Shown here: one piece after another, positions 9,478-18,325 of the stretch
How the letters are laid out: every line of letters starts with the position of its first letter
How positions within the stretch are numbered: the stretch's first letter is position 1
Notes under the pieces: model-generated
What the model was told of the DNA's origin: nothing
Database searches by the model: none
What the model saw: only the letters and a program-made list of their open reading frames with translations
Made by a program: the position numbers and the translations under genes
Assembly: GCF_004135285.1 (NCBI RefSeq)
Contig: NZ_CP035494.1
Location: 496,001-560,000, forward strand
DNA from: Microbacterium protaetiae
GTDB lineage: Bacteria > Actinomycetota > Actinomycetes > Actinomycetales > Microbacteriaceae
DNA: 64,000 nt
Direction of reading: 5' to 3'

Positions 9478-10969
9478 AGTTCCGGTCCCCCGATCGCAGA
9501 CGATCGATGCCGCAGCGGCCCCGTTCACGTTCACCGCGACATCCCGCATCGTCACCGCACCCGAAACTGCCGCCACGGCAGAGTTCGCCGCCCGCGCTCT
9601 CGCCGACGCCATCGGCCGCACGATCGCGATCGTCGAAGACCCCGCCGACGGCGACATCGTGCTCGAGATCGCCGAAGGCCCCGCCGAGTCGTACACGCTC
9701 AGCGCCGACGCGACGACGCTGCGCATCGTGGGCGGCGACGCGGCCGGGCTGTTCTACGGCGTGCAGACGCTCGTGCAGCTGCTGGCGGCATCCCGCACCA
9801 TCGCAGCCCAGACGATCGCCGACGCCCCCCGCTTCGCCTATCGCGGAGTGATGCTCGACGTCGCGCGGCACTTTTTCGACGTCGCCGCGGTCACCGGCTA
9901 CATCGACCGCGCCGCCGCGCTGAAATTCAACGCCCTGCACCTGCACCTGAGCGACGACCAGGGCTGGCGCATCGCCCTTGACAGTCACCCCGAGCTCGTC
10001 GAGAAGGCGAGCGACAGTGCCATCGGCGGCGACGCCGGCGGATTCTTCACGAAAGACGACTACGCCCGCATCGTCGCGCACGCGGCGAGCCGGCACATGA
10101 TCGTGGTGCCCGAGATCGACGGCCCCGGGCACACACACGCCCTCGGCCTGGCTCATCCCGAACTCGTCGAGGCGCCGGTGATCACCCCAGAAGTCGCCGA
10201 GGTCGTCGAAGCCTTCGGGGGTGGGATGCCGCAGCCCGGCGCGCCCTACACGGGTTTGGCGGTCGGCTTCTCGTCGGTGAAGATCCGCGACGAGGCGACC
10301 TACGGGCTGCTCGGCGATGTGTACCGCGAGCTGGCCGCCATGACGCCCGGACCGTATCTGCACGTCGGCGGCGACGAGGCGTTGGGCACCGATCCGTCTG
10401 ACTACGCGCACTACGTCACGCGTGTCACGCGCATGGTCGCCGATCTGGGCAAGACGCCGATCGCGTGGCACGAGGCGGGCGCCTCAGCCGAGCTCGCTCC
10501 CGGCACCATCGGCCAGTACTGGGGGTTCGTCACGCCCACCGACGGAATGGATGAGAAGGCGCGCACGTTCGTACGCAACGGCGCGCGGCTGATCCTCTCC
10601 CCCGCCGACGCCGCCTACCTCGACATGAAGCTCGACGCCGACAGCACCCTCGGACTGACCTGGGCCAACGGCCCCACGAGCGTGCAGGATTCCTATGGGT
10701 GGGATCCGGCTGACATCATCGACGGTGTCGGCGACGACGACATCCTCGGTGTGGAGGCGCCGCTGTGGGCCGAGACGCTGCGCACCGCAGCAGATCTCGA
10801 TGCGCAGGCCTTTCCCCGCATCGCGGCGGCGGCCGAGATCGCCTGGTCGCCGGCCGACGCGCCCGAACGCACCTGGGGCTCGTTCCGCACTCGCGTGGGC
10901 GCGCTGGGCGCGCTCTGGCGCAGCCAGGGCATAGTATTCACGGCCGCACCGGAGATCGACTGGGTCTGA
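9473..10969 (+). CDS. Beta-N-acetylhexosaminidase, GH20 family
   Basis: Releases terminal beta-GlcNAc (or GalNAc) from chito-oligosaccharides or glycans; 498 residues. The N-terminal GH20b domain (about 1-120) is followed by the TIM barrel, which starts at FAYRGVMLDVARHFF and holds LHLHLSDDQGWRI, the PEIDGPGHTHA motif and the catalytic Asp-Glu pair in YLHVGGDEA (D301-E302), the hallmark of substrate-assisted GH20 catalysis. No signal peptide is visible, so it probably acts inside the cell on imported oligosaccharides. The ATG at 9473 is chosen because homology begins at once and a leaderless -10 box lies 7 nt upstream; a GTG at 9419 is a weaker alternative. nagA follows after 1 bp, giving a two-gene GlcNAc operon under the ROK-like operator. 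Confidence 0.95.
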   Translation: MTVPVPRSQTIDAAAAPFTFTATSRIVTAPETAATAEFAARALADAIGRTIAIVEDPADGDIVLEIAEGPAESYTLSADATTLRIVGGDAAGLFYGVQTLVQLLAASRTIAAQTIADAPRFAYRGVMLDVARHFFDVAAVTGYIDRAAALKFNALHLHLSDDQGWRIALDSHPELVEKASDSAIGGDAGGFFTKDDYARIVAHAASRHMIVVPEIDGPGHTHALGLAHPELVEAPVITPEVAEVVEAFGGGMPQPGAPYTGLAVGFSSVKIRDEATYGLLGDVYRELAAMTPGPYLHVGGDEALGTDPSDYAHYVTRVTRMVADLGKTPIAWHEAGASAELAPGTIGQYWGFVTPTDGMDEKARTFVRNGARLILSPADAAYLDMKLDADSTLGLTWANGPTSVQDSYGWDPADIIDGVGDDDILGVEAPLWAETLRTAADLDAQAFPRIAAAAEIAWSPADAPERTWGSFRTRVGALGALWRSQGIVFTAAPEIDWV

Positions 10970-10970
10970 G

Positions 10971-12116
10971 ATGGCCGTCGACCGCGTCATCCATTCCGCT
11001 CGTCTCGTCGATGAGGGCCGGGTCACCGAGCACGCCTGGGTGGCGTTCCACGACGGGCTCGTCGCGGGCCTGGGCACCGGTGACGACTGGCGCGAACTCT
11101 CACCACGCGAGGCCGACGACGCGGGCGAGGCGTGGCTGACGCCGGGTTTCATCGACATCCACGGGCATGGCGGCGGTGGCGCAGCCTATGACGACGGGCC
11201 CGATGCCATCGCCGAGGCCCGTGCCCTGCACCGCACGCACGGCACGACGCGCGCGGTGCTCTCGCTGGTGACCGCCTCGATAGACGACCTCGCCGCCCGC
11301 GCGGCCATGGTCGGCGAGCTCTCCGCTGCCGATGCGACGATTCTCGGTTCGCACCTTGAGGGGCCGTTCTTGGATGTCGGGCACAAAGGCGCGCACACGC
11401 CGGCGCTGCTGCGCGCGCCCGATGCGGCATCCATCGACCACCTGCTCGAGGCGGGCGCCGGCAGTATCCGGCAGATCACTCTCGCTCCCGAGCTTCCCGG
11501 CGGCCTCGACGCAGTCCGCCGCTTCGCCACGGCCGGGGTCGCGGTCGCGGTCGGACACACCGACGCCGACCAGGCGATGACCCACGCCGCTTTCGACGCG
11601 GGTGCCACGATCCTCACACACGCGTTCAACGCGATGCGCGGCATCCATCATCGTGCTCCCGGGCCGGTGGTGGCGGCACTGAGTGACGACCGTGTCACGC
11701 TCGAGGTCGTCGCCGACGGCACGCACGTGCACCCTGATGTGATCCGGTTGCTGGCCGGCGGCGCCCCGGGCCGGGTCGCGCTGATCACCGACGCCATGGC
11801 GGCCGCCGGCGCGCCCGACGGCGCGTACACGCTCGGCGGCCTCGAGGTCTCGGTCGTCGACGGCGTCGCGCGTCTGGTCAGCGATGGCACCATCGCCGGA
11901 TCGACGCTCACGCAAGACGCCGCCGTCAGACTCATGGTGCATGAGGTCGGGATGCCGCTGCCCGACGCTGTCGCGGCCGCCACCGCGGTTCCCGCCGCGG
12001 CCATCGGCGTCGCCGACCGCTTCGGCTCGCTCACGCCCGGGCACGCCGCCGACGCCGTGCTGCTGGACGAGCGGTTGACCGTGCAGCGCGTGTGGGTGGA
12101 CGGGGCGCCGATCTGA
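10971..12116 (+). CDS. nagA: N-acetylglucosamine-6-phosphate deacetylase
   Basis: Converts GlcNAc-6-P to GlcN-6-P plus acetate, the committed step feeding NagB. The 381-residue protein has the amidohydrolase layout: metal-binding GFIDIHGHGG, SHLEGPFL (metal Glu), VGHTDA and LTHAFNAM (metal His and substrate loop), and LITDAM with the catalytic Asp. The ATG sits one base after the hexosaminidase stop, so the two genes are translationally coupled. NagB, a ROK sugar kinase and the sugar importer are encoded about 8 kb away under a matching operator, which completes the pathway GlcNAc to GlcNAc-6-P to GlcN-6-P to fructose-6-P. Confidence 0.96.
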   Translation: MAVDRVIHSARLVDEGRVTEHAWVAFHDGLVAGLGTGDDWRELSPREADDAGEAWLTPGFIDIHGHGGGGAAYDDGPDAIAEARALHRTHGTTRAVLSLVTASIDDLAARAAMVGELSAADATILGSHLEGPFLDVGHKGAHTPALLRAPDAASIDHLLEAGAGSIRQITLAPELPGGLDAVRRFATAGVAVAVGHTDADQAMTHAAFDAGATILTHAFNAMRGIHHRAPGPVVAALSDDRVTLEVVADGTHVHPDVIRLLAGGAPGRVALITDAMAAAGAPDGAYTLGGLEVSVVDGVARLVSDGTIAGSTLTQDAAVRLMVHEVGMPLPDAVAAATAVPAAAIGVADRFGSLTPGHAADAVLLDERLTVQRVWVDGAPI

Positions 12117-12728
12117 CCGGGCGTTGGTAATGCCTACCGGGCGTTGAGCGAGCGAGCGCAGCGAGCGAGTCGAAACGCGCCCACCCGCTCCCTTATCCCG
12201 CACCGCGCGTCGACCCCTCGCCCGGCGTCGCGTCTCAGATCGCGGTCAAACGAGCACCATAGTCTCGCGAACCGCCGTGTTCGCCCGCCGCGTTGCGGGC
12301 CCGCGCGAGGGCGGGCTGCGGCATCCATTCTTCTGGGCGTCACGACGGGGTCGGCGGCCTCTGCAGACCGCCGACCCCGTTGCTGCCGATCGCGGGTCCC
12401 GACCGGCCCCCGCACTTCTCCCCCCGAAGAAGCGCAGGCCGCGAGCGGCGGAGGCGTTCCCCCTGAACGCTTCCGCCTCTCACCGACTGCCTTCGGGCGA
12501 CAGCCACACCTGGGCTCCGCCCCCCGGAGGAGCACAGGCCTGTCGTGAAGAGAGACGCCTCTCCCCGAGATTCATGACGCGACTTCGCGAAAAAAGTTCC
12601 ACAGCCTCCGAAGACACCGGGAGAGACGCGATTTCACGGCGGCGGGGATGGCGTCTCACCGGCGGGTCGGCAAGAATGGACGGTGCCGGGCACCCGAGCC
12701 CGGCCCACCCACACGCCCAGGAGAGACG
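12117..12728. other. 612-bp intergenic region between nagA and the sigma-fusion gene
   Basis: No convincing gene. It begins with a GAGCGAGCGCAGCGAGCGAG run of short palindromic steps, followed by the 13-bp hairpin at 12345-12380. A second hairpin has arms GGCGGAGGCGTTC (12447-12459) and GAACGCTTCCGCC (12465-12477), with one G-T pair. A third, GCCGGGC/GCCCGGC (12685-12704), lies close to the next gene. The open frames here lack family resemblance and run through the hairpins. Confidence 0.6.
12345..12380. terminator. Strong hairpin downstream of nagA
   Basis: A perfect 13-bp stem (ACGGGGTCGGCGG / CCGCCGACCCCGT) with a 10-nt loop. No T-tract follows, which is usual for GC-rich actinobacteria. 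It sits about 230 bp past nagA in a gene-free stretch. Confidence 0.6.
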
Positions 12729-15443
12729 ATGAGAAGTCGTCGCGGCGGCGAACATCGCCCTGCGCTCGAAGAGACGGCCGACGCCGATCTCGTCGAGCTC
12801 TCGCGCTCGGGCGACACCGACGCGTTCGGTGAGTTGTGGCGTCGACACTATCCCGCCGGCATCACCGTCGCGCGATCGATCACGTCGTCGTTGGAGCCCG
12901 ACGACCTCGTACAAGAGGCCTACACCCGCATCTACCGCTCGCTGCAACGCGGGGGCGGGCCCACCGGGTCGTTTCGTGCCTACCTTTTCACCAGCATCCG
13001 CAATACCGCTGCGGCCTGGGGGCGCGCACGCCGCGAGACGGCGATCGACGAGCTCGACGCCATCGCCGATCCGGGCACCGAAGAGCAAGCGGCTGAGGAC
13101 GCCCTCGACCGCGGGCTGACGCATCAGGCATTCCGCAGCCTGCCCACGCGCTGGCAGGAAGTGCTCTGGTACACCGAGATCGAGCAGATGAAGCCTGCCG
13201 AGGTGGCGCCGCTGCTCGGCATGAAGGCGAACGCCGTCGCGCAGCTGGCCGTGCGCGCCCGCGAGGGTCTGCGCGCGGCGTGGGTGCAGGCCCATCTGCG
13301 CTCGGTCGCTGACGGCTCGGACTGCCAGTGGACCATCGAGCGACTCGGAGCCTATGCGCGCGGAGGCCTCGGTAAGCGCGACAAGGGCAAAGTCGAACGG
13401 CATCTGCACGCCTGCGCGCGGTGCGCAATCGTCGCCGCCGAGGCGAAAGACGTCTCCGACCGCCTCGCCCTGGTGCTTCTTCCGCTGACTCTCGGCGCCG
13501 GCGCGGCCGGTTATGCCGCCTGGCTGCAGCTGGGCGCTCCGGTCACCGCGGTGGCCGGGATGCCGTCGGGCGTCGTGCAGGGCGCCGTGATCGCCGGAGG
13601 TGTCGAAGGTGCGGGCGTCGGTTCGGATGCCGGGGCTGGTGCTGGTTTGGGCGCCGGGGCTGGCGTCGGTTCGGGCGGCGGTTCCGGCGGCGGAGCGGGT
13701 GGCGCCGGAGCGGGTGGCGGTTCGGGCGTCGGTTCGGGCGTCGGCGGGGCGTCGGGTGGAGTTTTCGCCGGCGCGGGTGCAGTCGCCGGCCTGGCCGCCG
13801 CCGGTGTGCTGGTCGCCGCGACCATCGCCGTGGGCGCTCTGGTGATCCCGCGCACGTTGACAGCGCCGTCGTCGGCCGATGCCCAGTCATCGGCGAACGG
13901 CACTGTCCCCCACGCACCCACACCGAGTGCCGACGTCGTCGGTGAAGAGCCCGACCCGCACAATCTTCCGACTGCGCCGCCCGAAGAGCCACCGGCATCC
14001 CCTCCTGTGCCGAAACAGCCGAATGTTCCCGCTCCGGACGAGCCGGATGAGCCGGATGCGCCTGAGGCGCCTCCCGCCGCTGACACGGTCACCACCGAGC
14101 CGGTGGTCGCAGAGCCGGTCGAACCCGCCCCCGAGCCGGTCGCCGTCGATCCGCCGGCCGAGGTCACGCCGCAGGAGCCGGCTCAGCCAGGTGACACGGA
14201 CGAGCCCGGCGATGTCACTGACCCGGGCGGGACTACCGACCCCGGTGACACCGACCCCGGCGACATCGACCAGCCCGGCGATGTCACCGACCCGGACGAC
14301 ACCACCGACCCCGGCGACACCGACCAGCCCGGCGAGACCACCGACCCCGGCCAAACCACCGACCCCGGCGACGGCACTGGCCCCGGCGAAACCACCGACC
14401 CGGGCGACACAGACCAGCCCGGCGATGTCACCGACCCGGGCGAAACCACCGACCCCGGCGACGGCGACCCCGGCGACACCACCAACCCCGGCGAAACCAG
14501 TCCGCAACCCGCGCGTACTCCCCTGAGCATCGGGCCGGTGTCTGCGGCTTTTGACACCAGATTCAGATGGGTGATCACAGTTCCCCTCACCGGTGCCGCC
14601 GGCGAGGATGTCACCATCGCCCTCGGCAATCGCGACCCGCACACCGTCACGCTCGGCGAGACCGGACAACAGTCGATCGAACTTCGTCCTACCCTTGCTG
14701 AAATTCTGGCGGACGCCCCCATCACATTCCAGTACGCCGAAGACGATGTGCCCACGATCACGACGTCAGTTCTCGAGCTCAGTGACGGCGCGGTCCTCCC
14801 CCTGCCGGACGCGCCCGACGGCGACACAGACGACGTCTCGGCCACGTTGCCCGATCCCGGCCGCATCCAGCCCGCGGAACCGACGCCAGTCGAATCGCTC
14901 GCCGATGTGCCCGCGGCATCCGCACTATCGATGCGCGCCGAGGTGGCGCACGCGGAGGCGACGCCTGCGGCCATCGAACAAGCCAACGACCCCACGTTGT
15001 CGTCCCCGGATGCCACTTCGTCGTCTCCCGACACCGCGTCATCGTCTCCCGACACCGCGTCATCGTCTCCCGACACCGCGTCACCGGTTCCCGACACCGC
15101 GTCATCGTCTCCCGACACCGCGTCATCGTCTCCCGACACCGCGTCATCGTCTCCCGACACCGCGTCATCGGCTGCCGATTCCCCCGTGTCGACGTCCGCT
15201 TCCGATACGTCGAACACCGACTCCTCCGACGATGCGTCGCCCGACGGGAAGACCGCCGGCGTGGCGCCCGCGGCAGCCGCGACGGAGAACACCACACCGG
15301 CCACAGACGACACGGCGGCCGCCACCGACAACAACACCGCTCCGGCCACAGACGCCGACACCACCACCGCCGCCGCACCTGTCACCGCTGACGATGCAGC
15401 GCCCGTCACCGCAAACGACGCTGCTTCAGCGCCCCCGCAGTGA
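12729..15443 (+). CDS. Membrane-anchored sigma-70/ECF factor fused to zinc anti-sigma motif and long Thr/Pro/Asp C-terminal region
   Basis: A single 904-residue polypeptide. Residues about 26-100 are sigma region 2 (DAFGELWRRH, EPDDLVQEAYTRIYRSL) and about 125-185 region 4 (FRSLPTRWQEVLWYTEIEQ, then VAPLLGMKANAVAQL, the HTH). Around 200-235 is a zinc anti-sigma (ZAS) motif, H225-x3-C229-x2-C232, with a further Cys at 199. Two hydrophobic segments (about 245-267 and 350-378) are separated by a Gly/Ala-rich linker. Then comes a low-complexity tail: DPGDTTDPGET repeats, an all-beta-looking block around RFRWVITVPLTG, and seven SSSPDTA heptads. Normally sigma and anti-sigma are separate; here release would have to be intramolecular or proteolytic. 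With two membrane segments the side on which the tail lies is unclear. AGGAGAG precedes the ATG. The signal and regulon are unknown. Confidence 0.85.
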   Translation: MRSRRGGEHRPALEETADADLVELSRSGDTDAFGELWRRHYPAGITVARSITSSLEPDDLVQEAYTRIYRSLQRGGGPTGSFRAYLFTSIRNTAAAWGRARRETAIDELDAIADPGTEEQAAEDALDRGLTHQAFRSLPTRWQEVLWYTEIEQMKPAEVAPLLGMKANAVAQLAVRAREGLRAAWVQAHLRSVADGSDCQWTIERLGAYARGGLGKRDKGKVERHLHACARCAIVAAEAKDVSDRLALVLLPLTLGAGAAGYAAWLQLGAPVTAVAGMPSGVVQGAVIAGGVEGAGVGSDAGAGAGLGAGAGVGSGGGSGGGAGGAGAGGGSGVGSGVGGASGGVFAGAGAVAGLAAAGVLVAATIAVGALVIPRTLTAPSSADAQSSANGTVPHAPTPSADVVGEEPDPHNLPTAPPEEPPASPPVPKQPNVPAPDEPDEPDAPEAPPAADTVTTEPVVAEPVEPAPEPVAVDPPAEVTPQEPAQPGDTDEPGDVTDPGGTTDPGDTDPGDIDQPGDVTDPDDTTDPGDTDQPGETTDPGQTTDPGDGTGPGETTDPGDTDQPGDVTDPGETTDPGDGDPGDTTNPGETSPQPARTPLSIGPVSAAFDTRFRWVITVPLTGAAGEDVTIALGNRDPHTVTLGETGQQSIELRPTLAEILADAPITFQYAEDDVPTITTSVLELSDGAVLPLPDAPDGDTDDVSATLPDPGRIQPAEPTPVESLADVPAASALSMRAEVAHAEATPAAIEQANDPTLSSPDATSSSPDTASSSPDTASSSPDTASPVPDTASSSPDTASSSPDTASSSPDTASSAADSPVSTSASDTSNTDSSDDASPDGKTAGVAPAAAATENTTPATDDTAAATDNNTAPATDADTTTAAAPVTADDAAPVTANDAASAPPQ
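15021..15167 (+). repeat. Seven 21-bp tandem repeats coding for SSSPDTA
   Basis: In-frame 21-bp units (TCGTCTCCCGACACCGCGTCA); unit four is a variant carrying CCGGTTCCCG. They lie in the tail of the sigma-fusion protein. Copy number is likely to vary between strains. Confidence 0.9.
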
Positions 15444-16161
15444 AGGCCTCCGACTCGAACCTTCCGCCGTCCGTCGCGTCCGCGTCGGCCGCGGGTAACG
15501 CGTGCACGACTTCGACAGCGTACTCAGAACGGGGTAGCGCACGCAGATTTGAGCAGCGCGAGACACCCCGCTGGCCGCCGTGCCGCGCCGCATCGTGCAC
15601 GCGCTACCCGAATCCGCATCCGCGCACGCAAATCACAAGCACGAACGCAGAAACGGGCAGCGCGACGCGCAGTCGCCGCAGAACTCCCCCGCGAACGCAG
15701 AACCGACTAGCGCCCGCAGATACGTATAGCGCGAGACACCCCGCTGAGCGCCGCACCGCGCCGCATCGTGCACGCGCTACCCGAATCCGCATCCGCGCAC
15801 GCAAATCACAAGCACGAACGCAGAAACGGGCAGCGCGACGCGCTGTCCCCGCAGAACTCCCCCGCGAACGCAGAACCGACTAGCGCACACAGAAGGCCCC
15901 CGGGCACGCAGAACGCCCTCGCGGACGCAGAACGAGGCAGCGCGAGGCATCCGCGACGTCGTCTCGCCAACCACCGAGCGTGCCCCACCCCACACCGAGC
16001 TCCGGATGGCCTGGCCCGAGTGCTGTGCACACGAACGCGGCGTAGAGCACCGCGGCATCCTCTCCTCCCCAGGCAACCAAATCGCCCATTATCACGGCAG
16101 TTGTCCACAGATCGCACGTGCGGCCGCCACGGCCACCCTCGGCGCGGGCAGCATCGTGTGC
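15444..16161. repeat. Intergenic repeat array A (GCGCTACCCG family)
   Basis: No gene. From about 15510 to 15960 the DNA is made of repeats. Two units begin with the core GCGCTACCCGAATCCGCA at 15601 and 15774 (period 173 bp), and continue with words such as GCGAACGCAGAACC and TAGCGC that run in the opposite sense to the core. The same core occurs in arrays at 17.28-17.87 and 51.84-52.35 kb. After the array come about 200 bp of unique sequence leading to the AbiEi-like gene. Confidence 0.85.
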
Positions 16162-17142
16162 ATGGCAACGTCCGTCACATCCGCCCTGGTCCCCGTCGAG
16201 TCCTCGCTCCAGCTCATTCGGCGGTCTGACCGTGCGCTCGAGTTGATCGACGACCGGCGGCTTCGTCGATCGATCGATTCCGGAGAGTGGACACGCGTCG
16301 TCCCCGGCGTATTCGCCCCGTCCAAGGATTGGGCGGCGCTCAAGCCGATCGAGCGACATCGCACGCTGGTCGACGAGACGGTGCGCCGGCTCCAGCATCC
16401 CGCCGTCGTGTCCCACTTCGCGGCGGGTTCCGAATGGGATATCGACGTGCTCGGATCGTGGCCGAATCGGGTGGATGTCACGACTCCGCGTCGCTCGGGC
16501 GGGCGATCGGGCGGCACCGTGCAGCGTCACGCGCTCGGGCTCGAGGGCGTGGAGCGCGTGCCCTGGGGTGATCACGAGATCACGACACCGGCCCAGACAG
16601 CACTCGACCTCGCGAGAGTGCTGCCCTTCGTCAGGGCGGTGAGCGCCGTCGATCAGGCGATATGGTCGGAGCGTCCCGGCGGGCCGTTGACGACGCTCGC
16701 CGACATCCGCAAGCTGCTCGAGAGCAGTGCCCCGAGCCGTGGCGACGCGCGGGCGCGTCGCGTGCTCGACTTCGCGAACCCGCTCGCTGCGAACGTGCGC
16801 GAATCGCAGAGCCGCGTCGTCGTGGTGCAGCTGGGGTTTCCGATGCCGCTGATACAGGTTCGGCGCACTCTGCGCAGTGGACGCCTCGCGATCGCTGACC
16901 TCTTCTTCGAGCGCGAAGACCACTGGTGCGAGATCGATGGCCGGGGCAAGTACCTCAGCCCGGAGTTCGGAGCAGACCGCAGTTCCGCTGAAATCGTCAT
17001 CGATGAGAAGAACCGCGAGAACGAAATCCGCCGCGAAGTGCGTGGGTTCTCCCGGTGGGAGGCTCTCGAAGCCGACAACCCACGGCGAATCTGGGACATC
17101 CTCACCGGAGACGGAATGCCATGCTCACGGCCGCGGCCGTGA
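16162..17142 (+). CDS. AbiEi-like antitoxin-domain protein with DUF559/Vsr-like C-terminus, solitary
   Basis: A 326-residue protein. The N-terminal part (LRRSIDSGEWTRVVPGVFAP) resembles the winged helix of AbiEi-type antitoxins, and the middle (TTPAQTALDLARVLPF) matches the usual AbiEi continuation. The C-terminal part, RLAIADLFFERE-x3-CEIDGRGKY, looks like the D...ExDGxxK core of Vsr/DUF559 PD-(D/E)xK nucleases. No AbiEii-type nucleotidyltransferase toxin lies next to it, so a toxin-antitoxin role cannot be assumed; actinobacteria carry many such solitary genes. The start ATG follows a GTG two codons earlier and has no clear ribosome site. Arrays of the same repeat family flank the gene on both sides. 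Confidence 0.72.
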   Translation: MATSVTSALVPVESSLQLIRRSDRALELIDDRRLRRSIDSGEWTRVVPGVFAPSKDWAALKPIERHRTLVDETVRRLQHPAVVSHFAAGSEWDIDVLGSWPNRVDVTTPRRSGGRSGGTVQRHALGLEGVERVPWGDHEITTPAQTALDLARVLPFVRAVSAVDQAIWSERPGGPLTTLADIRKLLESSAPSRGDARARRVLDFANPLAANVRESQSRVVVVQLGFPMPLIQVRRTLRSGRLAIADLFFEREDHWCEIDGRGKYLSPEFGADRSSAEIVIDEKNRENEIRREVRGFSRWEALEADNPRRIWDILTGDGMPCSRPRP

Positions 17143-17149
17143 GGGATGC

Positions 17150-17880
17150 CGCAGCGCACGACTCGCGTCAGAGGATCGCGAACACCGCGCCGCGCGGCGC
17201 GTGATAGTGCGAAGCAGAACGGGATAGCGCACGCAGAACGGGATAGCGCGACGTACCCCGCGAACGACGCCAAATCGCCCGCGCTACCCGAATCCGCATA
17301 CGCGCACGCGAATGACATGCGCGAACGCAGAAAAGGACAGCGCGAACAACACCACCACGCCAAACGGGATAGCGCACGCAGAACGGGATAGCGAACGCAG
17401 AAAGAGACAGCGCGACGTACCCCGCGAACGACGCCAAATCGCCCGCGCTACCCGAATCCGCATACGCGCACGCGAATGACATGCGCGAACGCAGAATAGG
17501 ACAGCGCGAAGAACACCACCACGCCAAACGGGATTGCGAACGCAGAACGGGGTAGCGAACGCAGAACGGGATAGCGCACGCAGAACGCGACAGCGCGACG
17601 TACCCCGCGAACGACGCCGAATCGCCCGCGCTACCCGAATCCGCACACGCGCATGCGAATGACATGCGCGAACGCGGAAAAGGACAGCGCGAACAACAAC
17701 GCCCCGTCAAACGGGACAGCGCACGCAGAACGGGACAGCGCACGCAGAACGCGACAGCGCGACGTACCCCGCGAACGACACCAAATCGCCCGCGCTACCC
17801 GAATCCGCACACGCGCATGCGAACGACATGCGCGCACGCAGAAGAGGACAGCGCGAGGAAACCCTGGCCCATGCACAACC
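17150..17880. repeat. Intergenic repeat array B (GCGCTACCCG family, four units)
   Basis: Four tandem units begin with GCGCTACCCGAATCCGCA or a one-base variant at 17281, 17445, 17628 and 17792 (periods 164, 183, 164 bp). Inside each unit shorter 19-bp words (AACGGGATAGCGCACGCAG type) repeat one to three times, and most words end in AGCGCG, the inverse of the unit head. No coding potential is credible: open frames run both ways only because the period and GC content keep them open. Confidence 0.9.
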
Positions 17881-17950
17881 AAGCACAGCCGCGCGCGCCC
17901 AGCGCGCCACCCCGACGAAACCTCCAGACACCGCCGCGTAGACTAGGGGC

Positions 17951-18325
17951 ATGCCCTCCCCCGAACACGCCGAGGTCGCACCCGGCGTGCGCACCCCGCT
18001 GACGGCGGTTGACATCCTCGCTGTCGTCTGTGAGCTGTTCGCCTTCTTCACGCTGGCATTCTGGGGCTTTGCGGGCTGGGCGTTCCCGTGGAACATCGTG
18101 CTCGGCCTCGGCCTGCCGATCGTCGCGATCTTGCTCTGGGCGCTTTTCGTCTCGCCGCGGGCCGTGATGCAGGTGCATCCGTTCGTCCGTGCCGTGGTCG
18201 AGCTGCTCGTGTATGCGAGTGCCACGATCGCGTGGTGGGATATGGGCCAAGCCTGGATCGGCCTGATCTTCGCCGTCGTGGCCGTCACCGCCGGAGTCAT
18301 CGCCGGGCGCCGCCGGTTCGCATGA
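17951..18325 (+). CDS. DUF2568 (YrdB-like) small membrane protein
   Basis: A 124-residue protein with four predicted membrane helices (about 20-45, 47-67, 75-95, 98-118) and the aromatic FWGFAGW and AIAWWDMGQAW patterns typical of DUF2568. Function unknown. A TAGACT -10 box at 17939-17944 lies 6 nt before the ATG, so the mRNA is probably leaderless. The stop codon overlaps the ATG of the FAD oxidase gene (ATGA), so it is the first gene of a three-gene operon. Confidence 0.85.
   Translation: MPSPEHAEVAPGVRTPLTAVDILAVVCELFAFFTLAFWGFAGWAFPWNIVLGLGLPIVAILLWALFVSPRAVMQVHPFVRAVVELLVYASATIAWWDMGQAWIGLIFAVVAVTAGVIAGRRRFA

Noticed and set aside
9320..10471. In-frame upstream extension of the giant surface protein, opposite the hexosaminidase gene
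   Set aside because: It would put nearly 400 residues of Arg/Gly-rich non-protein-like sequence before a clear signal peptide and runs antisense through a certain GH20 gene.
12134..12548. Overlapping 130-codon frames on both strands between nagA and the sigma gene
   Set aside because: They cross two strong hairpins, lack ribosome sites and resemble nothing.
14183..15409. Antisense open frame opposite the tail of the sigma fusion
   Set aside because: Low-complexity complement of the coding repeats; no start context or homology.
16162..17142. Full type IV toxin-antitoxin module
   Set aside because: No nucleotidyltransferase toxin gene on either side; only the antitoxin-like gene is present.
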